Source of the DNA: Zelonia costaricensis
Taxonomy: Eukaryota; Euglenozoa; Kinetoplastea; Trypanosomatida; Trypanosomatidae
Direction: 5' to 3'
NCBI GenBank assembly: GCA_030849075.1
Contig: JASAOO010003295.1
Coordinates: 2,087 to 37,625, forward strand
Length of the DNA stretch: 35,539 nt
Shown here piece after piece: positions 17,254-27,458 of the stretch. Every line of letters begins with the position of its first letter. Position 1 is the first letter of the stretch. The notes under the pieces were generated by a model that worked only from the letters and a program-made list of their open reading frames with translations, did no database searches and had not been told where the DNA came from. A program made the translations under genes and the position numbers.

Positions 17254-19045
17254 CGAGCATAACGCAAAGGGGGCCCTTGCGCACGCAACCTGCAGGCCGC
17301 GCAGAGACCGCGTGAACGCAGATCTGTCGGTAGTGTACTCGGGGGGATGAAAGGGGAGACGGAGCCGAATGCCAAGGGTAGCGCGGATGAAGGGCCGCAA
17401 CACTTGCGGCGGCACGCACCTGAGCGTACGTTGCGTGGTGCGCTGTGATGGTGATGAAGCGGAACCACCGAGAGAGAGAGGAGGCAATATCGACGCGAGA
17501 GACTTGGAGAGATGCGCGTACAGACATGTGCCGCCTTCCCTGCATAAGACCTGCTGCGCAGCTACACTACCGGTGGTTGTGCAGGGACGCCGTGGGCGTA
17601 CACGTCGTTCAAGGCGAGAGGAGGTGCGAGGCGGAGGCGATACTCCGCCTTCATTTCCCCGATCATGCGCACTGCCCTCGTACGCTGCGTCATGGAGACG
17701 TGGCAGCTGCGCGGTGAGCTGCACACACGCTACGCACGTTCGAATGCGCTCTCGGTGACGGAGGTGCGTGCGAATGGGAAGGGAGTTCGGCACAAGGTGA
17801 GCAACACACGGCCTACATACGAGGACAGAGTGAGAGCAACATCAAGCCCGACAACATGATGCAGGCGCAAGAAGCGCGGGTCGCGTACCGCCATGAGAGA
17901 AACCGCCTCCTTTCGAGAAGCTGACACACACACACACACACACGCACAGACACGCAGACGTACCCACTTCCACAGAAAGGGGCGGGGTGGAGAAGAAAAA
18001 AGGAGTAACGGGGGGGGGGGGACGCCGTGGATCCGTGGCTGACGCCAGCTGAGACAGCTTCGCCCACAACACCCGTGGCGGACAAGAAGACGCGCGAACA
18101 CTGGGGGGGGGGAAGGGGGAAGCCGCAAAGAGATCCTCCCCAACAACAATCGCCAAAACGGGGGAAGCAACACAAGTAAAAGAGCCCAGGCGGCACTCGA
18201 CCGTGCAGAAGTGCACAGCTCCTCGCCCCCCTCCACCCCACCCCACCCCCCTCCTCCTCCTCTTCCGCTGCGGCGCGTAGATATGAATGCAGGAGCGCGC
18301 GGGCTTGAGGTTGAGAAAAAGAACCAGAAGAAGGGCACAACGCAGCAGTGCCGAACAGAGAAAGGAGCGCACGACGACGCGGAGGCCTTCGCCACTCCCC
18401 ACCCTATCCAAACTCCCGTCAACCCGCACAGAGAGGCACCAACGTACACACGCACGGCACCTCTGACACGGCTGTCTGAGGTGGACTCTCCGCCCCCTCC
18501 CCCTCCCCCACCGTGTGCTCAGGGAAGACAAGAGAAAGACAAACGGTGTGTGAGGCTTGAGGGTGGGGGAACACAGAAGAGAGGAAAGTGTTGGACTTGT
18601 CAACACCACAGCCGCACCACTCGCGAGACGCACTCGGTCGCTGTCTCACCGCCTCTCGCTTTCGTGGGCTCTGTGTGCAACCATACCAAAAAATGGGAGG
18701 TTGTGAGGCGCGACCCAGACGGGTCGCACCCGACACACGCCGTCATCGCCTTCACCACCCGGCGGCGTTCGTGCGCGCGTGTGTTGGGGGGAGGATTCGC
18801 GTAAGGAAAGTAAAGGAAAGGGTGAAACAGATAAAAAGGAGAGGTTTCGGCGTGGCGTGGCGTGGCGGAAGGGGGGGGGAAGAGTGCTGGACGTCTCCGA
18901 CCGCACATACAAGGTGTGTGTGTGTGTATGTGTGTCTATCCTGGCTCACATCGCAAATTGGCACGCGGAGCGCGCAGTGCCGAGAAGCCCGCCGCGACGT
19001 GATCACAGAGAAACCAAATAACAAAAACAGAAAACACGCTTCAAC

Positions 19046-19253
19046 GCGTGGACGCCGGGGGAGGGGGGGGGGCTGCAAAGGGACACCCGAAAATCGCACA
19101 GCCGCCGGAGCGCCGCCACAGCGCAGCGGGCGGCGATAGTACGAGAAGNGCGTGGACGCCGGGGGAGGGGGGGGGGGCTGCAAAGGGACACCCGAAAATC
19201 GCACAGCCGCCGGAGCGCCGCCACAGCGCAGCGGGCGGCGATAGTACGAGAAG
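19046..19253. repeat. Direct duplication of about 103 bp separated by a single N
   Basis: Copy 1 spans 19046-19148 and copy 2 spans 19150-19253. They are identical except that a G run is 10 long in copy 1 and 11 in copy 2. The single undetermined base at 19149 lies exactly between them. This looks like two contig ends with the same sequence joined without merging, although a true tandem repeat cannot be excluded. Confidence 0.9.
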
Positions 19254-19782
19254 GGGGAAAACAAACCAGTGTCCCATACCGAAGGGTCACTGAGTGGCGC
19301 TATGGGAAAGCACACAGACACGCACGCACACACTCGTCCGTGAACACGTGGAAGAGAAACAAGGTTTGGCATCAGGGATCACGAGGGAAGAGATACACAC
19401 AAGCATAAAAGGGGGACGTTGGGGCCACTCGTCGGCACCGACAACGACAACAACAACTCAAACAAGAACAAAAAAAAGAAGAAACACAAGTCAGAGCGCG
19501 CGACAATGCCAGGCGCTCCTCCCCTTCCAGGATTCCCAGAGAACCGGCGGACACGTCCTTGTCACCTTCCATCTCAGCTATACGATCTCACCCTGCAGGG
19601 TGAGTGCACGCACGATCAGAGGACAAGAAAAGAAAACAGCATTTGACACACACACACACACAAACACAAACACATCGAGCTGACGGGTCTGGCCCGCTAT
19701 ACATCTTCGTTTCCAAGTTCCCAGTTCCAGCCGTGGCGACACACACACATGACACACACATGACACACACACCTACGTGCGT

Positions 19783-19810
19783 GTCGACTTCGCGTCGCCG
19801 CGAAGTCGGC
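19783..19810 (-). other. Perfect hairpin with GNRA tetraloop in a 3' flank
   Basis: The arms CGACTTCGCG (19785-19794) and CGCGAAGTCG (19799-19808) are exact reverse complements separated by four bases. In the transcribed minus strand the loop reads GCGA, which fits the GNRA consensus. The element starts about 186 bases after the stop codon of the 1307-residue gene, so it should lie in its 3' UTR. Confidence 0.7.
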
Positions 19811-19993
19811 GCTACCATCGCTGGCAGATTCGATGATTGAGGCCCCCTTCCACACGGGCCATTCGGGTTCCAAACAAACAACAACAACGCAAACAAGCAA
19901 ACAGGAAAGAAGAGAAACACGCGGCAGTCGGACGGAGCGGCGTCGCTCCGCGGCAAGGACGAGGCAGGCCTCTCGCTGCCAGGAAGGTTCCGG

Positions 19994-22900
19994 TCACGGC
20001 TTCGCGTTACGCTTCCAGGAGGAGAACAGACCCTTCGGCTTCACCTTGGCTGCGGCGGCGTCCTTGTGCAGGCCCTCGATGTCGATGCGGCCGGAAGTCA
20101 GCGTCAGTGTTTCTGTGGGCACCGTTGAGGTCGTCGTGGATGGGTTGGAGGCGACCGAGGCACGTGCGCGCTCCTTCTCCTGCATCATGATCTCCTCGAT
20201 GCGGGAAGGAGTGGCCACCTGCAGCGGCATGGTGCGCAGAGCCTGCATCGGCCCCAGCGGTTGCAGGCGCTGTTGCTGCTGCTGCTGCTGCTGCTGCAAA
20301 GCCTTGGGCATTGGGGGAAGAGGCCGCGTTCCAGGCGGCAGCATCGGCATGTTAGGGTTCAGCTTGTCATCGCGCAGGAAGCCTCCCGTCGCCCACGCGG
20401 CACCCGACCCGCCGATCCCGGGCAGCGTCCTCTCCCGCGGCAACTCGTCCAGCGACTCCTCGCTTGAATCTTCGCTCTTCCACTCCGGCGCGTATGAGAC
20501 GCGCGCGGACGGCAGTCGCGGCTTCACCGGCAGCGGTCGGCACACCGGCACTGCTGCGGCATCTGTAGTCGCGTACGCCCACAGCGGCAGCTCCGCCCCG
20601 CGTGTGTGGCCCACCTCGTCGTCCACCTCCGCCAGCAGACGCGCCAGCGCGGACGGCGTGGATCGGGCGCTGTGCGCGGCGCTCTCGCGAATGCGCTGCA
20701 TCTCCGCCCGACTGCGGTGCCACTGTTGCAGGTACGGGAAGGTGCACTCGTCCAGCAGAAACTGCACGCCACCGAGCGGGTGCTCGGCGACCGTGGCCTC
20801 CTGCACCACGTCCGTGGTGATGCACAGCACATCGTCCTCGCGGTTCCACGCAGTGGCGTCGTCCCCGGCGGTCGCCGCCTCGGCGCCCGCGGCGTACAGA
20901 CTCACATTGCGCACGCACGCCGGGGCGCACTCGAGAGTAGCGCACACATCGGCGATCACAAGGTCGCGGATGCGCGTGGCGAAAGTGAGGAGGAGCCGGC
21001 GCCACTTGGGTGCCGTGACGAGGTGCTCGCTCGTGGTCACCACCCCACGCCGCAACCCGCAGCACTCCGTAAAGTACTCACCCACGTCGGTGACGTCGCC
21101 GGCCTCGTCCAGCGTCATGTCAGGAAAGCGAGCCCGAACGAGGACCACAGACCCCTCTTGGTTCAGGAAGACCTCCGGCAAGCCGCAGCGGTAGCCCGTC
21201 ACCGCGGCGGCGTCACTAACGCCAGATGAATTCTCGAAGGGACTGCTCCGCACACTCTGGGCAGCTTTGTTGTCCGCCTCGCCGCCGTCCGCGCCGTCCG
21301 CCTCCGCGGGTGATTCCGCAACGCTGCACGCGGAATCAGCAACGACAATGAAGCTCAATCGATCGCTGGACATCGCCGCCGTGTGCAGCCGCGCTCGTGG
21401 TGTTTTTGCAACACGCACCCCCGTACCCGCACCCGCATCGGCCTCTACATCTCGCGACTCGTCCCCACCGCGTGAACCACTGATATCTTTGCTGTCGATG
21501 GTATCATCGCGTGACGGCCGCTTCCGCGCCGACGAACAACCTGACGAGTGCTGCGACGCGGTCTCCGCGTCATCCCCGATGAGCTCTGAATACCGACCAA
21601 CTGACTCGCCACCGTCCACCAGAGGCACCGACTTCCCAGTACCCCCCATGCTGTGCGACGTCTTCTGCACAGCACCGATCTCATTCGCACATTCTACTGC
21701 GACCACATCCTGCACCAGCACCTCCGATGCCTTGCGTGGCGTGGCAGCCTTGGCCGAGTGCGTCGACTGCACGCTCTGCTCCAGCACCTCCGATGCCTTG
21801 TGCGGCGTGGCAGCCTTGGCGGAGTGCGTCGACTGCACGCTCTGCTCCAGCACCTCCGATGCCTTGCGCGGCGTGGCAGCCTTGGCCGAGTGCGTCGACT
21901 GCACGCTCTGCTCCAGCATGGTGGAAGTCTTGCGCTGCAGTGCGCCGATGCCGACTGCGTGACTGCTGACAGACCTCTCGTCGATGGAGTCGCTCAGCGT
22001 TGCGTGGCTCGATGCAGGCTCAGGTAGGTGGTGGAGCGTACCAAGGGGTGTGGGCGGCGCTTGACAGTCAACGTCATGCTCCGGCGCTGTCTCGTCCCGT
22101 GGCAGTGTGGCGGTGTGCTGCGGCTCTGCGGTGTGTTCGGCGACTTCGGGAGAGAGGTAAGAGGGCGCGTCCTGTTCGCCGCTTGCGTGGTGCGCCGGTG
22201 CGTCCTTGACTGCCGGGCCGGCCTCGATGGCGAGGGGGGCGACGCCCTCTGTGACGTAGAGCTCGCGGAGGCACTGTGGCAGGCACTTCTCGGTTGCAGC
22301 GAGTGCGGCTTCTTTTCGTGCGGACAGCTGCACGTACTCGCAGTAGCGCGCATGAAGGGCGTGGACGATGGCCAGCGCCCGGTGGGCCTCGGCCATGACG
22401 TGAGCACGCTGTTGTTGCTCGTGGTGCACGAGGTTGCGTATGTAAGGCTCAACGAGTTGCTTGAAGTGGCGCTGGAAGCGGGTCTCGTCACCCGCGTAGG
22501 ACGGGAGGAAGCTGCCCGAGTCCGCCGGGCCACCGGGGAGCTGTGCGGGGAAGAGGGACGGACATTGGGCTTGCCGCTGGTGCTGTTGGACGCGCGTCGC
22601 GAGATACGTGCGGAAGCTGTCGTGCGTGCACGTGAGCGGGGTCCCGGCCGCCGCCGAGGTGGGCGCCGAGGAGCGCGCCGGGGAGGTGCTACGGCCCGAA
22701 AGCCGCGGTGGATGACTCGGGGCGCGCGGCAGGGAGCGACTGGAGACCAGCTCAGAGATTGGCGCCGGCTGGAGTGGCAACGACGCGGGCGGGCGCGTGA
22801 CGGCCTGCGGCTCGGCCTGTGCAACCCACTCGTCGTACAACTGTGTGGCCGACGGGGGCTGTGCGCTGAGGGCCCTAGGTGTCGCATACGAGATGGTCTC

Positions 22901-23917
22901 GTGGCTGTCTACCGTGTCTGCGCCGCGGTAGCCCCTCAAAAGTTGCTCGAGGCGGGCGTAGTGCCCAGGGATGCACTCTGTGGACTCCGCCTCTGCCGAC
23001 GTGTGTAGCCGCGGCAGATGGGGCAGCAGCACACCCGCGGCAGTGGGGGCAGTGGCAGTCGTGGCACGAGGCGCCGGTTGCGTGGCGACAACGGCGCGAT
23101 GGTGCTGCGACGGACGGAGCAGGTCTGGGCGTGCGGGCAGCACGGCAGCCGACGGGGCTTGCCTGCCGCTGCGGTCCGCGTCGGAAAGAGGTTGCTGCCT
23201 GGCGGGCTGCCCAGCCGCGGCAGTGGTGGCGCCGTTTGGCGTTGCGGCAGCGGCCTCCTGGGCCGCGGCCGAGTACGGCATGAGCCGCGCGTGCGCCAGC
23301 GTCGTGTAGTGCGCCGAGGATGCGGTGTGCGGTGTCGACGCGTCCATGAGAGCCGCCGGTGTCGTACTGCCCTCGTCGCTGGTTTCGTGGCCGAGGCGCA
23401 TGGCGGCCACGGCCCGCTGCGCGCGCAGGGCGGCCTCAGCCTCCGCCTTGACGGTGGTGAAGGGTGTGTAGGCTGCGGCGGCGCTTGCCTGCTGCGCTGC
23501 GAGGGCCTGCAGGGGGTGGTACCACTCGGACTGCCGCGTGGCAGCCAACGTGCCGCTGGCGACGCGGGTCAGCATCGTGCGGCCCAAGAACGGCTGCTGA
23601 AATCGCTGAGGCGCCGCGGCGGTGGAGGACTGGTGCAGCGCCACCGCACGCGAGGGCTCCGGTGAGGCACTGGCCGCAGCGTCTGCCAAGGTTGTCGGCG
23701 GGCGTGCCGGGCAGACGGCAGTGACGGCGGCGGCGGCGCACGGTGCTGCGGTGGACGCGGGAAAGCGGCCCTTCCCCACTCCGGGGTAGCTGCCCGGCGG
23801 TTGCGGCGCGAAAACCGGTGTGGGCGGTTGGGCGGCGGCGCTGCTGCATCGTGGCGGCGGGGGTGCCGGTGCGTGCATGGGCCGTGAACCTTGCCCCCCT
23901 GACAAGGTGGGGATCAT
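19994..23917 (-). CDS. Large low-complexity protein with 22-residue repeats and a conserved C-terminal domain
   Basis: Encodes 1307 residues; no family recognised by name. The N-terminal 470 residues are Ala/Pro/Ser/Gln-rich. Residues about 480-556 (FQRHFKQLVEPYIRNLV and following) look strongly helical, possibly coiled coil. Three 22-residue repeats occupy 669-734, containing LEQSVQSTHSAKAATP. A compact segment begins near 920 (YRCGLPEVFLNQEGSVVLV), and 966-1067 resembles the C-terminal domain of the neighbouring 2145-residue protein (PKW, then RDLVIADVCATL, then CTFPYLQQW). A nine-Gln run is followed by a basic tail ending SSWKRNAKP. No signal peptide or membrane segment is seen. The start ATG lies 13 bases after a good splice acceptor. 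From the domain resemblance a cytoskeletal or flagellar role is conceivable, but this is inference. Confidence 0.85.
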   Translation of the reverse strand: MIPTLSGGQGSRPMHAPAPPPPRCSSAAAQPPTPVFAPQPPGSYPGVGKGRFPASTAAPCAAAAVTAVCPARPPTTLADAAASASPEPSRAVALHQSSTAAAPQRFQQPFLGRTMLTRVASGTLAATRQSEWYHPLQALAAQQASAAAAYTPFTTVKAEAEAALRAQRAVAAMRLGHETSDEGSTTPAALMDASTPHTASSAHYTTLAHARLMPYSAAAQEAAAATPNGATTAAAGQPARQQPLSDADRSGRQAPSAAVLPARPDLLRPSQHHRAVVATQPAPRATTATAPTAAGVLLPHLPRLHTSAEAESTECIPGHYARLEQLLRGYRGADTVDSHETISYATPRALSAQPPSATQLYDEWVAQAEPQAVTRPPASLPLQPAPISELVSSRSLPRAPSHPPRLSGRSTSPARSSAPTSAAAGTPLTCTHDSFRTYLATRVQQHQRQAQCPSLFPAQLPGGPADSGSFLPSYAGDETRFQRHFKQLVEPYIRNLVHHEQQQRAHVMAEAHRALAIVHALHARYCEYVQLSARKEAALAATEKCLPQCLRELYVTEGVAPLAIEAGPAVKDAPAHHASGEQDAPSYLSPEVAEHTAEPQHTATLPRDETAPEHDVDCQAPPTPLGTLHHLPEPASSHATLSDSIDERSVSSHAVGIGALQRKTSTMLEQSVQSTHSAKAATPRKASEVLEQSVQSTHSAKAATPHKASEVLEQSVQSTHSAKAATPRKASEVLVQDVVAVECANEIGAVQKTSHSMGGTGKSVPLVDGGESVGRYSELIGDDAETASQHSSGCSSARKRPSRDDTIDSKDISGSRGGDESRDVEADAGAGTGVRVAKTPRARLHTAAMSSDRLSFIVVADSACSVAESPAEADGADGGEADNKAAQSVRSSPFENSSGVSDAAAVTGYRCGLPEVFLNQEGSVVLVRARFPDMTLDEAGDVTDVGEYFTECCGLRRGVVTTSEHLVTAPKWRRLLLTFATRIRDLVIADVCATLECAPACVRNVSLYAAGAEAATAGDDATAWNREDDVLCITTDVVQEATVAEHPLGGVQFLLDECTFPYLQQWHRSRAEMQRIRESAAHSARSTPSALARLLAEVDDEVGHTRGAELPLWAYATTDAAAVPVCRPLPVKPRLPSARVSYAPEWKSEDSSEESLDELPRERTLPGIGGSGAAWATGGFLRDDKLNPNMPMLPPGTRPLPPMPKALQQQQQQQQQRLQPLGPMQALRTMPLQVATPSRIEEIMMQEKERARASVASNPSTTTSTVPTETLTLTSGRIDIEGLHKDAAAAKVKPKGLFSSWKRNAKP
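20270..20296 (-). repeat. Coding CAG repeat (nine Gln)
   Basis: Nine consecutive CAG/CAA codons (one CAA) in the C-terminal part of the 1307-residue protein. Confidence 0.9.
21716..21913 (-). repeat. Three tandem 66-bp coding repeats
   Basis: Units begin at exactly 66-base spacing (21716, 21782, 21848). They encode three 22-residue repeats, two of them nearly identical and the outermost with KTSTM in place of KASEV. A fourth partial unit (KASEVLVQ) follows in the protein. TPRK or TPHK occurs at each unit boundary. Confidence 0.95.
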
Positions 23918-23929
23918 TCACGTGTGCGT

Positions 23930-23972
23930 CTGTGCGTGAGCGGGGGTGGTGTGTGGAGGGAGGTAGAGAGGA
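23930..23972 (-). promoter_or_regulatory. Candidate spliced-leader acceptor of the 1307-residue gene
   Basis: On the minus strand a CT-rich tract (about 23955-23972) is followed by GCACAG with AG at 23930-23931. This gives a 12-base 5' UTR before the ATG at 23917. Confidence 0.6.
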
Positions 23973-24575
23973 ACGCGGTGGCGAGCCTCAGAGGAAGACG
24001 GGGGAAGAACGAACGAACGGGTGCCTAAAGAAGTTGTGGTGGTGCTGCGGGGCGGGGGGAGGGGGGGAGGGACCAGCGCCTGCTGCACGCACGGCACGAG
24101 GGCGATGCGGAAGAGGAACAGAGATAAGGAAAAGAGCTATGTACAACCCCGCTCACGTGTGTATATGTGCGAGCGCGTCGCGTGCGCCTCTTGTGGCGAT
24201 CAGCGTGAGTGTTCGGTGTGTGCGTGTGCGTTAGTAGTCGTCTTCTCCCTTCGGGAATGGGGGGTGAGGAGGAGAGATGAGGGGCACAGACTGCACGTTG
24301 CCGTGACAGCAGGTCAAATGGAACGTGGAGGTGTGCGGGGAGAACGGATGCATGATGCGGCGCATTGAGTGGGATGAGTGGGAGAGAAGAGGCAGGGTGA
24401 GGGGGGTGGTGGGGCGTGGCTCAGCAGCCACACACGCCGGCGTGCATTCCGGGAAGGACACGTCAGAGATACGCCGTGCTTCCACGGCATAGTGTCCTCC
24501 CCTCCCCAGACGTTTTTGTCGTGGAGGAGGAGGGGGGGGGTGGGACGGTGGTGACGCGTGTGACCTGAGTTGCGC

Positions 24576-24590
24576 GGGGGGGGGGGGGGG
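24576..24590. repeat. 15-base G homopolymer
   Basis: An uninterrupted G run, the same length as the one at 295-309. It reads as C15 in minus-strand RNA. Confidence 0.85.
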
Positions 24591-25073
24591 AATGGACGGC
24601 ACCTCACAGCATCCGATGCGTGAAGATGGCAAGTAGCCTCGCGTGCAACAGCCACGGTGCACCGTGCGATCGTTGGCTACGCCCCAAACCCTCCCCACGT
24701 CACTCTGCCGGCGTGGACCCGTAAAGATGTGCAGGTTCACCGGAGACCGCCACACACATCTGTGTGGAAGTGGTATCCTCTCCACTGTTGCTACGTTCTT
24801 CATCGAGCGACTCCTGCACTATCACACACACACACAGAGATACTCGTCCACGAGGGAGTGCGGGGCGGTGAGGTGCAGGCAGCATCAGAGTGCACTCACA
24901 CCAACACGGAAGATATAGAGAGCGAGAATGGATAAAGACGCAGCGTCGTAGAGCGGTCAACCGCACGAGACAGAGGCAGGGGTGCGACGTGAGACGCCAG
25001 ACAGGAAGCGGCAGGGCCGGGAGGGGGGGAAAACACAACAAAACGAAAAAGAAAAGGGAGGACACCAAGCAGG

Positions 25074-25147
25074 TCACACACACACAGACACACAAGTCAA
25101 CACACACACACGCACACCCGCACATTGAACCCTTACACACACGCCCA
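25074..25147. repeat. Imperfect (CA)n microsatellite
   Basis: About 70 bases of CA repeats interrupted by GA, AG and CG bases. It is intergenic and reads as GT-rich in the transcript. Confidence 0.85.
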
Positions 25148-27379
25148 CACATGCCCCCAGCAGAGCAAGGCTACCCGAGAAAGGACGTATATGCACGCCA
25201 GGCAACGCAGCTGCACAACCCTCCGCACACCTGCACACACACACACACACATACGAGCCATAGAAGTGGGAGACTAGCTGGTGCGGGGGAGGAGAAGTGC
25301 TTTGAGAAAATGCAGGAGACGCAAACTTCACAGCACTGATGCCCACAGCCGTCGTTCTTTCACATCTTTGGCCGCTCCAACCCCCCCCCCCCGCGCCCGC
25401 GCCCACCCACCAGCGCACAAGGGGACCGGGGGACATGCGACCTGCCCTCCCCCCCGGCAGCGACGGCATCGTCGATGCCCCCCCCCCTCGCGCCAACGGA
25501 GCACACAGGACAACAGCATCCAATCAAAGGAGCACAAATGCACACGGAACGTTGCACCCGTAACACAAAACCGAACACACACACACACATAGAAAACGAA
25601 GGGCTTCTTCGCTCACACAACATCCAGAGCGCACATGCCCAATTGGGGGGAGGGGGAGGGTGGAGCAGCTGAACGCCGCGTCCCATTCCTCACTGCGCCG
25701 CTCTGTGCTCGACGTGCACTCCGGCTTATCACAGGGCAGGTAAAGGCAGAGGCGAGGAGAAAGGAAGGAGGGGCGGGAAAAGCGGGTCGCCAGTGACGTG
25801 GCCCGCACGGAGGAAAGACATATCCACGGCAGCACAAACAGAAAAGTGAGAAAGTGGGTGCAGCGTCGACGTCAGATGCGTCACGGCAGAGACATGCGCG
25901 GCCGCGCCCACCGACAGGTTTTGGGGGGCAGGAAGAGGGGGGCGTCAACCCACAGGTTACACCGCGAGATAGGGTGGGAGGGAAAGAGGAGGCGTTGGAC
26001 GGGAGGGGCGGGGGTTGACCTGGCTACCCGAAGCGTGATCGAGCCGTGGGACAGACATCAGCGAGAGTGAAGGGGGAGGGCGACTTGGGAGAGGATTCTA
26101 GGGAGACAACGAGGCGCCGGCAACGAGGCAGGAGGCGAAAGGTGGGGGGAGGGAGGGAGGTAACAGTGGAGAGTGAGAGTCGAGATGGGACTCGGCCAAA
26201 CGATACGCCCTCGCCATGCGCATCCCCATCTCACCCGTCGTTCCTCGTCGGTGTCAGTGCCGGGCCCGGCGCTCTCTCCCGCAGCGCCACTCGAGGCCCA
26301 TCTGTGCAAACAAGCGACAAGAAATCCGCAAGAAGGGCACCTCGAGAACAGAAGAGGGCGAGGGACTCCTCCTTTCTCCTTCACCCGACCGCGCGCTGCT
26401 TGAGGCACACTCGCATTAAAGCAGAACATGCAAGAGAGAAAACAGCAATTCAAGACAGCCCCGCCTCACGAGGCGCACACAGACATCTACATGTGAACGT
26501 ACATAAAAGGCACGCCCCTCCCTTACCCCCCCCTTCACTCCCCTCACCCACGACTCCCGACAGAGGTGGAGAGGCAGGGACGGAGAGTTGTGTGACAGGG
26601 AGGCGTTCAGAGGTAGCGGCCACTCGAGGCGGTGGGTGGAGACGAGTGAGAAAGGGTTAGGGGGTTTGAAGGGAGAAGAAGGAGGGCTGACGGCAGACGG
26701 GGTGTCCATCCTGTGTATGTCCGACGGCTCTTACCTTCTCTTCCACTTGCCTCCGCATCTCACTATACGCCCCCCTCCGCCCCCCCCCATCCCGCCCATT
26801 CTTTTACTTCTTCCTCCGCTCTCCTTTCGTGACTCAACAAGCTGGCGCACTTCGCAAGCGTACGCCGCAGCAACAGCCTCACAGACTGCACCTAAACAGC
26901 AACAACAAAGAAGCCATTTGCCCAGCACCTGTTTAAACACACGCACACACACACACACACAGACATGGGTATCGATGTCTGACGGAAAGCGACAGAGGAA
27001 AACCAGGAGAAGCCGCACGAGCAGACACATACGAGGCCACGCAGCGAGAGAAGGGGAGTACAAGGCAGTAGATCCTTGAACGAGGACAGAAGAAGAGAAG
27101 CAAGCAAGATGGGCTAAAGCGAACTCGCGGCACTCCGCCCCCCCCCCCAACCGCCGTCCCCCCGCGATGCCCTGTCACGTCTCAACGCAGGGAACAGGGC
27201 AGGGGGGGGGGCAGGGAGGAAGAGGAGGTGGGGGAGAGAGGCGCAGACAGTAGTGCCGGCCGGGCGGGGCAACCGTAGTGAGTGAGGGCATCCCGAGCGT
27301 GGAGGCGAGGCACGGTAAGAAGAAGAAAGAGGAAAGCCACACCATCTGCAAGGGCACACCGAGGTTCATTCATGTGCAA

Positions 27380-27409
27380 GACACACACACACACACAAAC
27401 ACACACACA
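27380..27409. repeat. (AC)n microsatellite next to a stop codon
   Basis: About 14 AC units with one AA interruption, starting some 50 bases downstream of the 2145-residue gene's stop codon on the minus strand. Confidence 0.9.
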
Positions 27410-27458
27410 AGCGCGCGTCGACACGCTTCTCGTGCTCCTTCGCGCTTTGGCTGCTTCA

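Larger units (their letters stand above)
16941..19993. other. Long intergenic region (about 3 kb) between the 1488- and 1307-residue genes
   Basis: No convincing gene on either strand. It holds a long GT-type microsatellite (17193-17253), a CA repeat near 17925-17944, G runs near 18010-18020 and 18105-18112, a 7-bp stem-loop at 18710-18727, a 103/104-bp direct duplication around an N (19046-19253), CA repeats near 19645-19663 and 19740-19772, and a GNRA-type hairpin (19783-19810). Most should be 3' UTR of the 1307-residue gene. Leishmania 3' UTRs often contain SIDER retroposon remnants; I cannot recognise one by eye. Confidence 0.6.
23973..27458. other. Long intergenic region (about 3.5 kb) between the 1307- and 2145-residue genes
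   Basis: No convincing gene. It holds G runs (24532-24540 and 24576-24590), a G-rich stretch with several GGGG blocks near 24051-24071, a C run near 25381-25391, CA microsatellites (24825-24835, 25074-25147, 25234-25252, 26941-26963, 27380-27409) and long purine tracts on the plus strand (about 26070-26170). A 12-bp palindrome lies at 24433-24444. It is presumably the long 3' UTR of the 2145-residue gene plus spacer. Confidence 0.6.

Noticed and set aside
24433..24444. 12-bp palindrome CACGCCGGCGTG
   Set aside because: Short palindromes of this kind are frequent by chance in GC-rich DNA, and nothing around it suggests a site.
25074..25523. Minus-strand frame of 149 residues with Cys-Val repeats
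   Set aside because: The Cys-Val strings come directly from the CA microsatellite and the rest is low-complexity.
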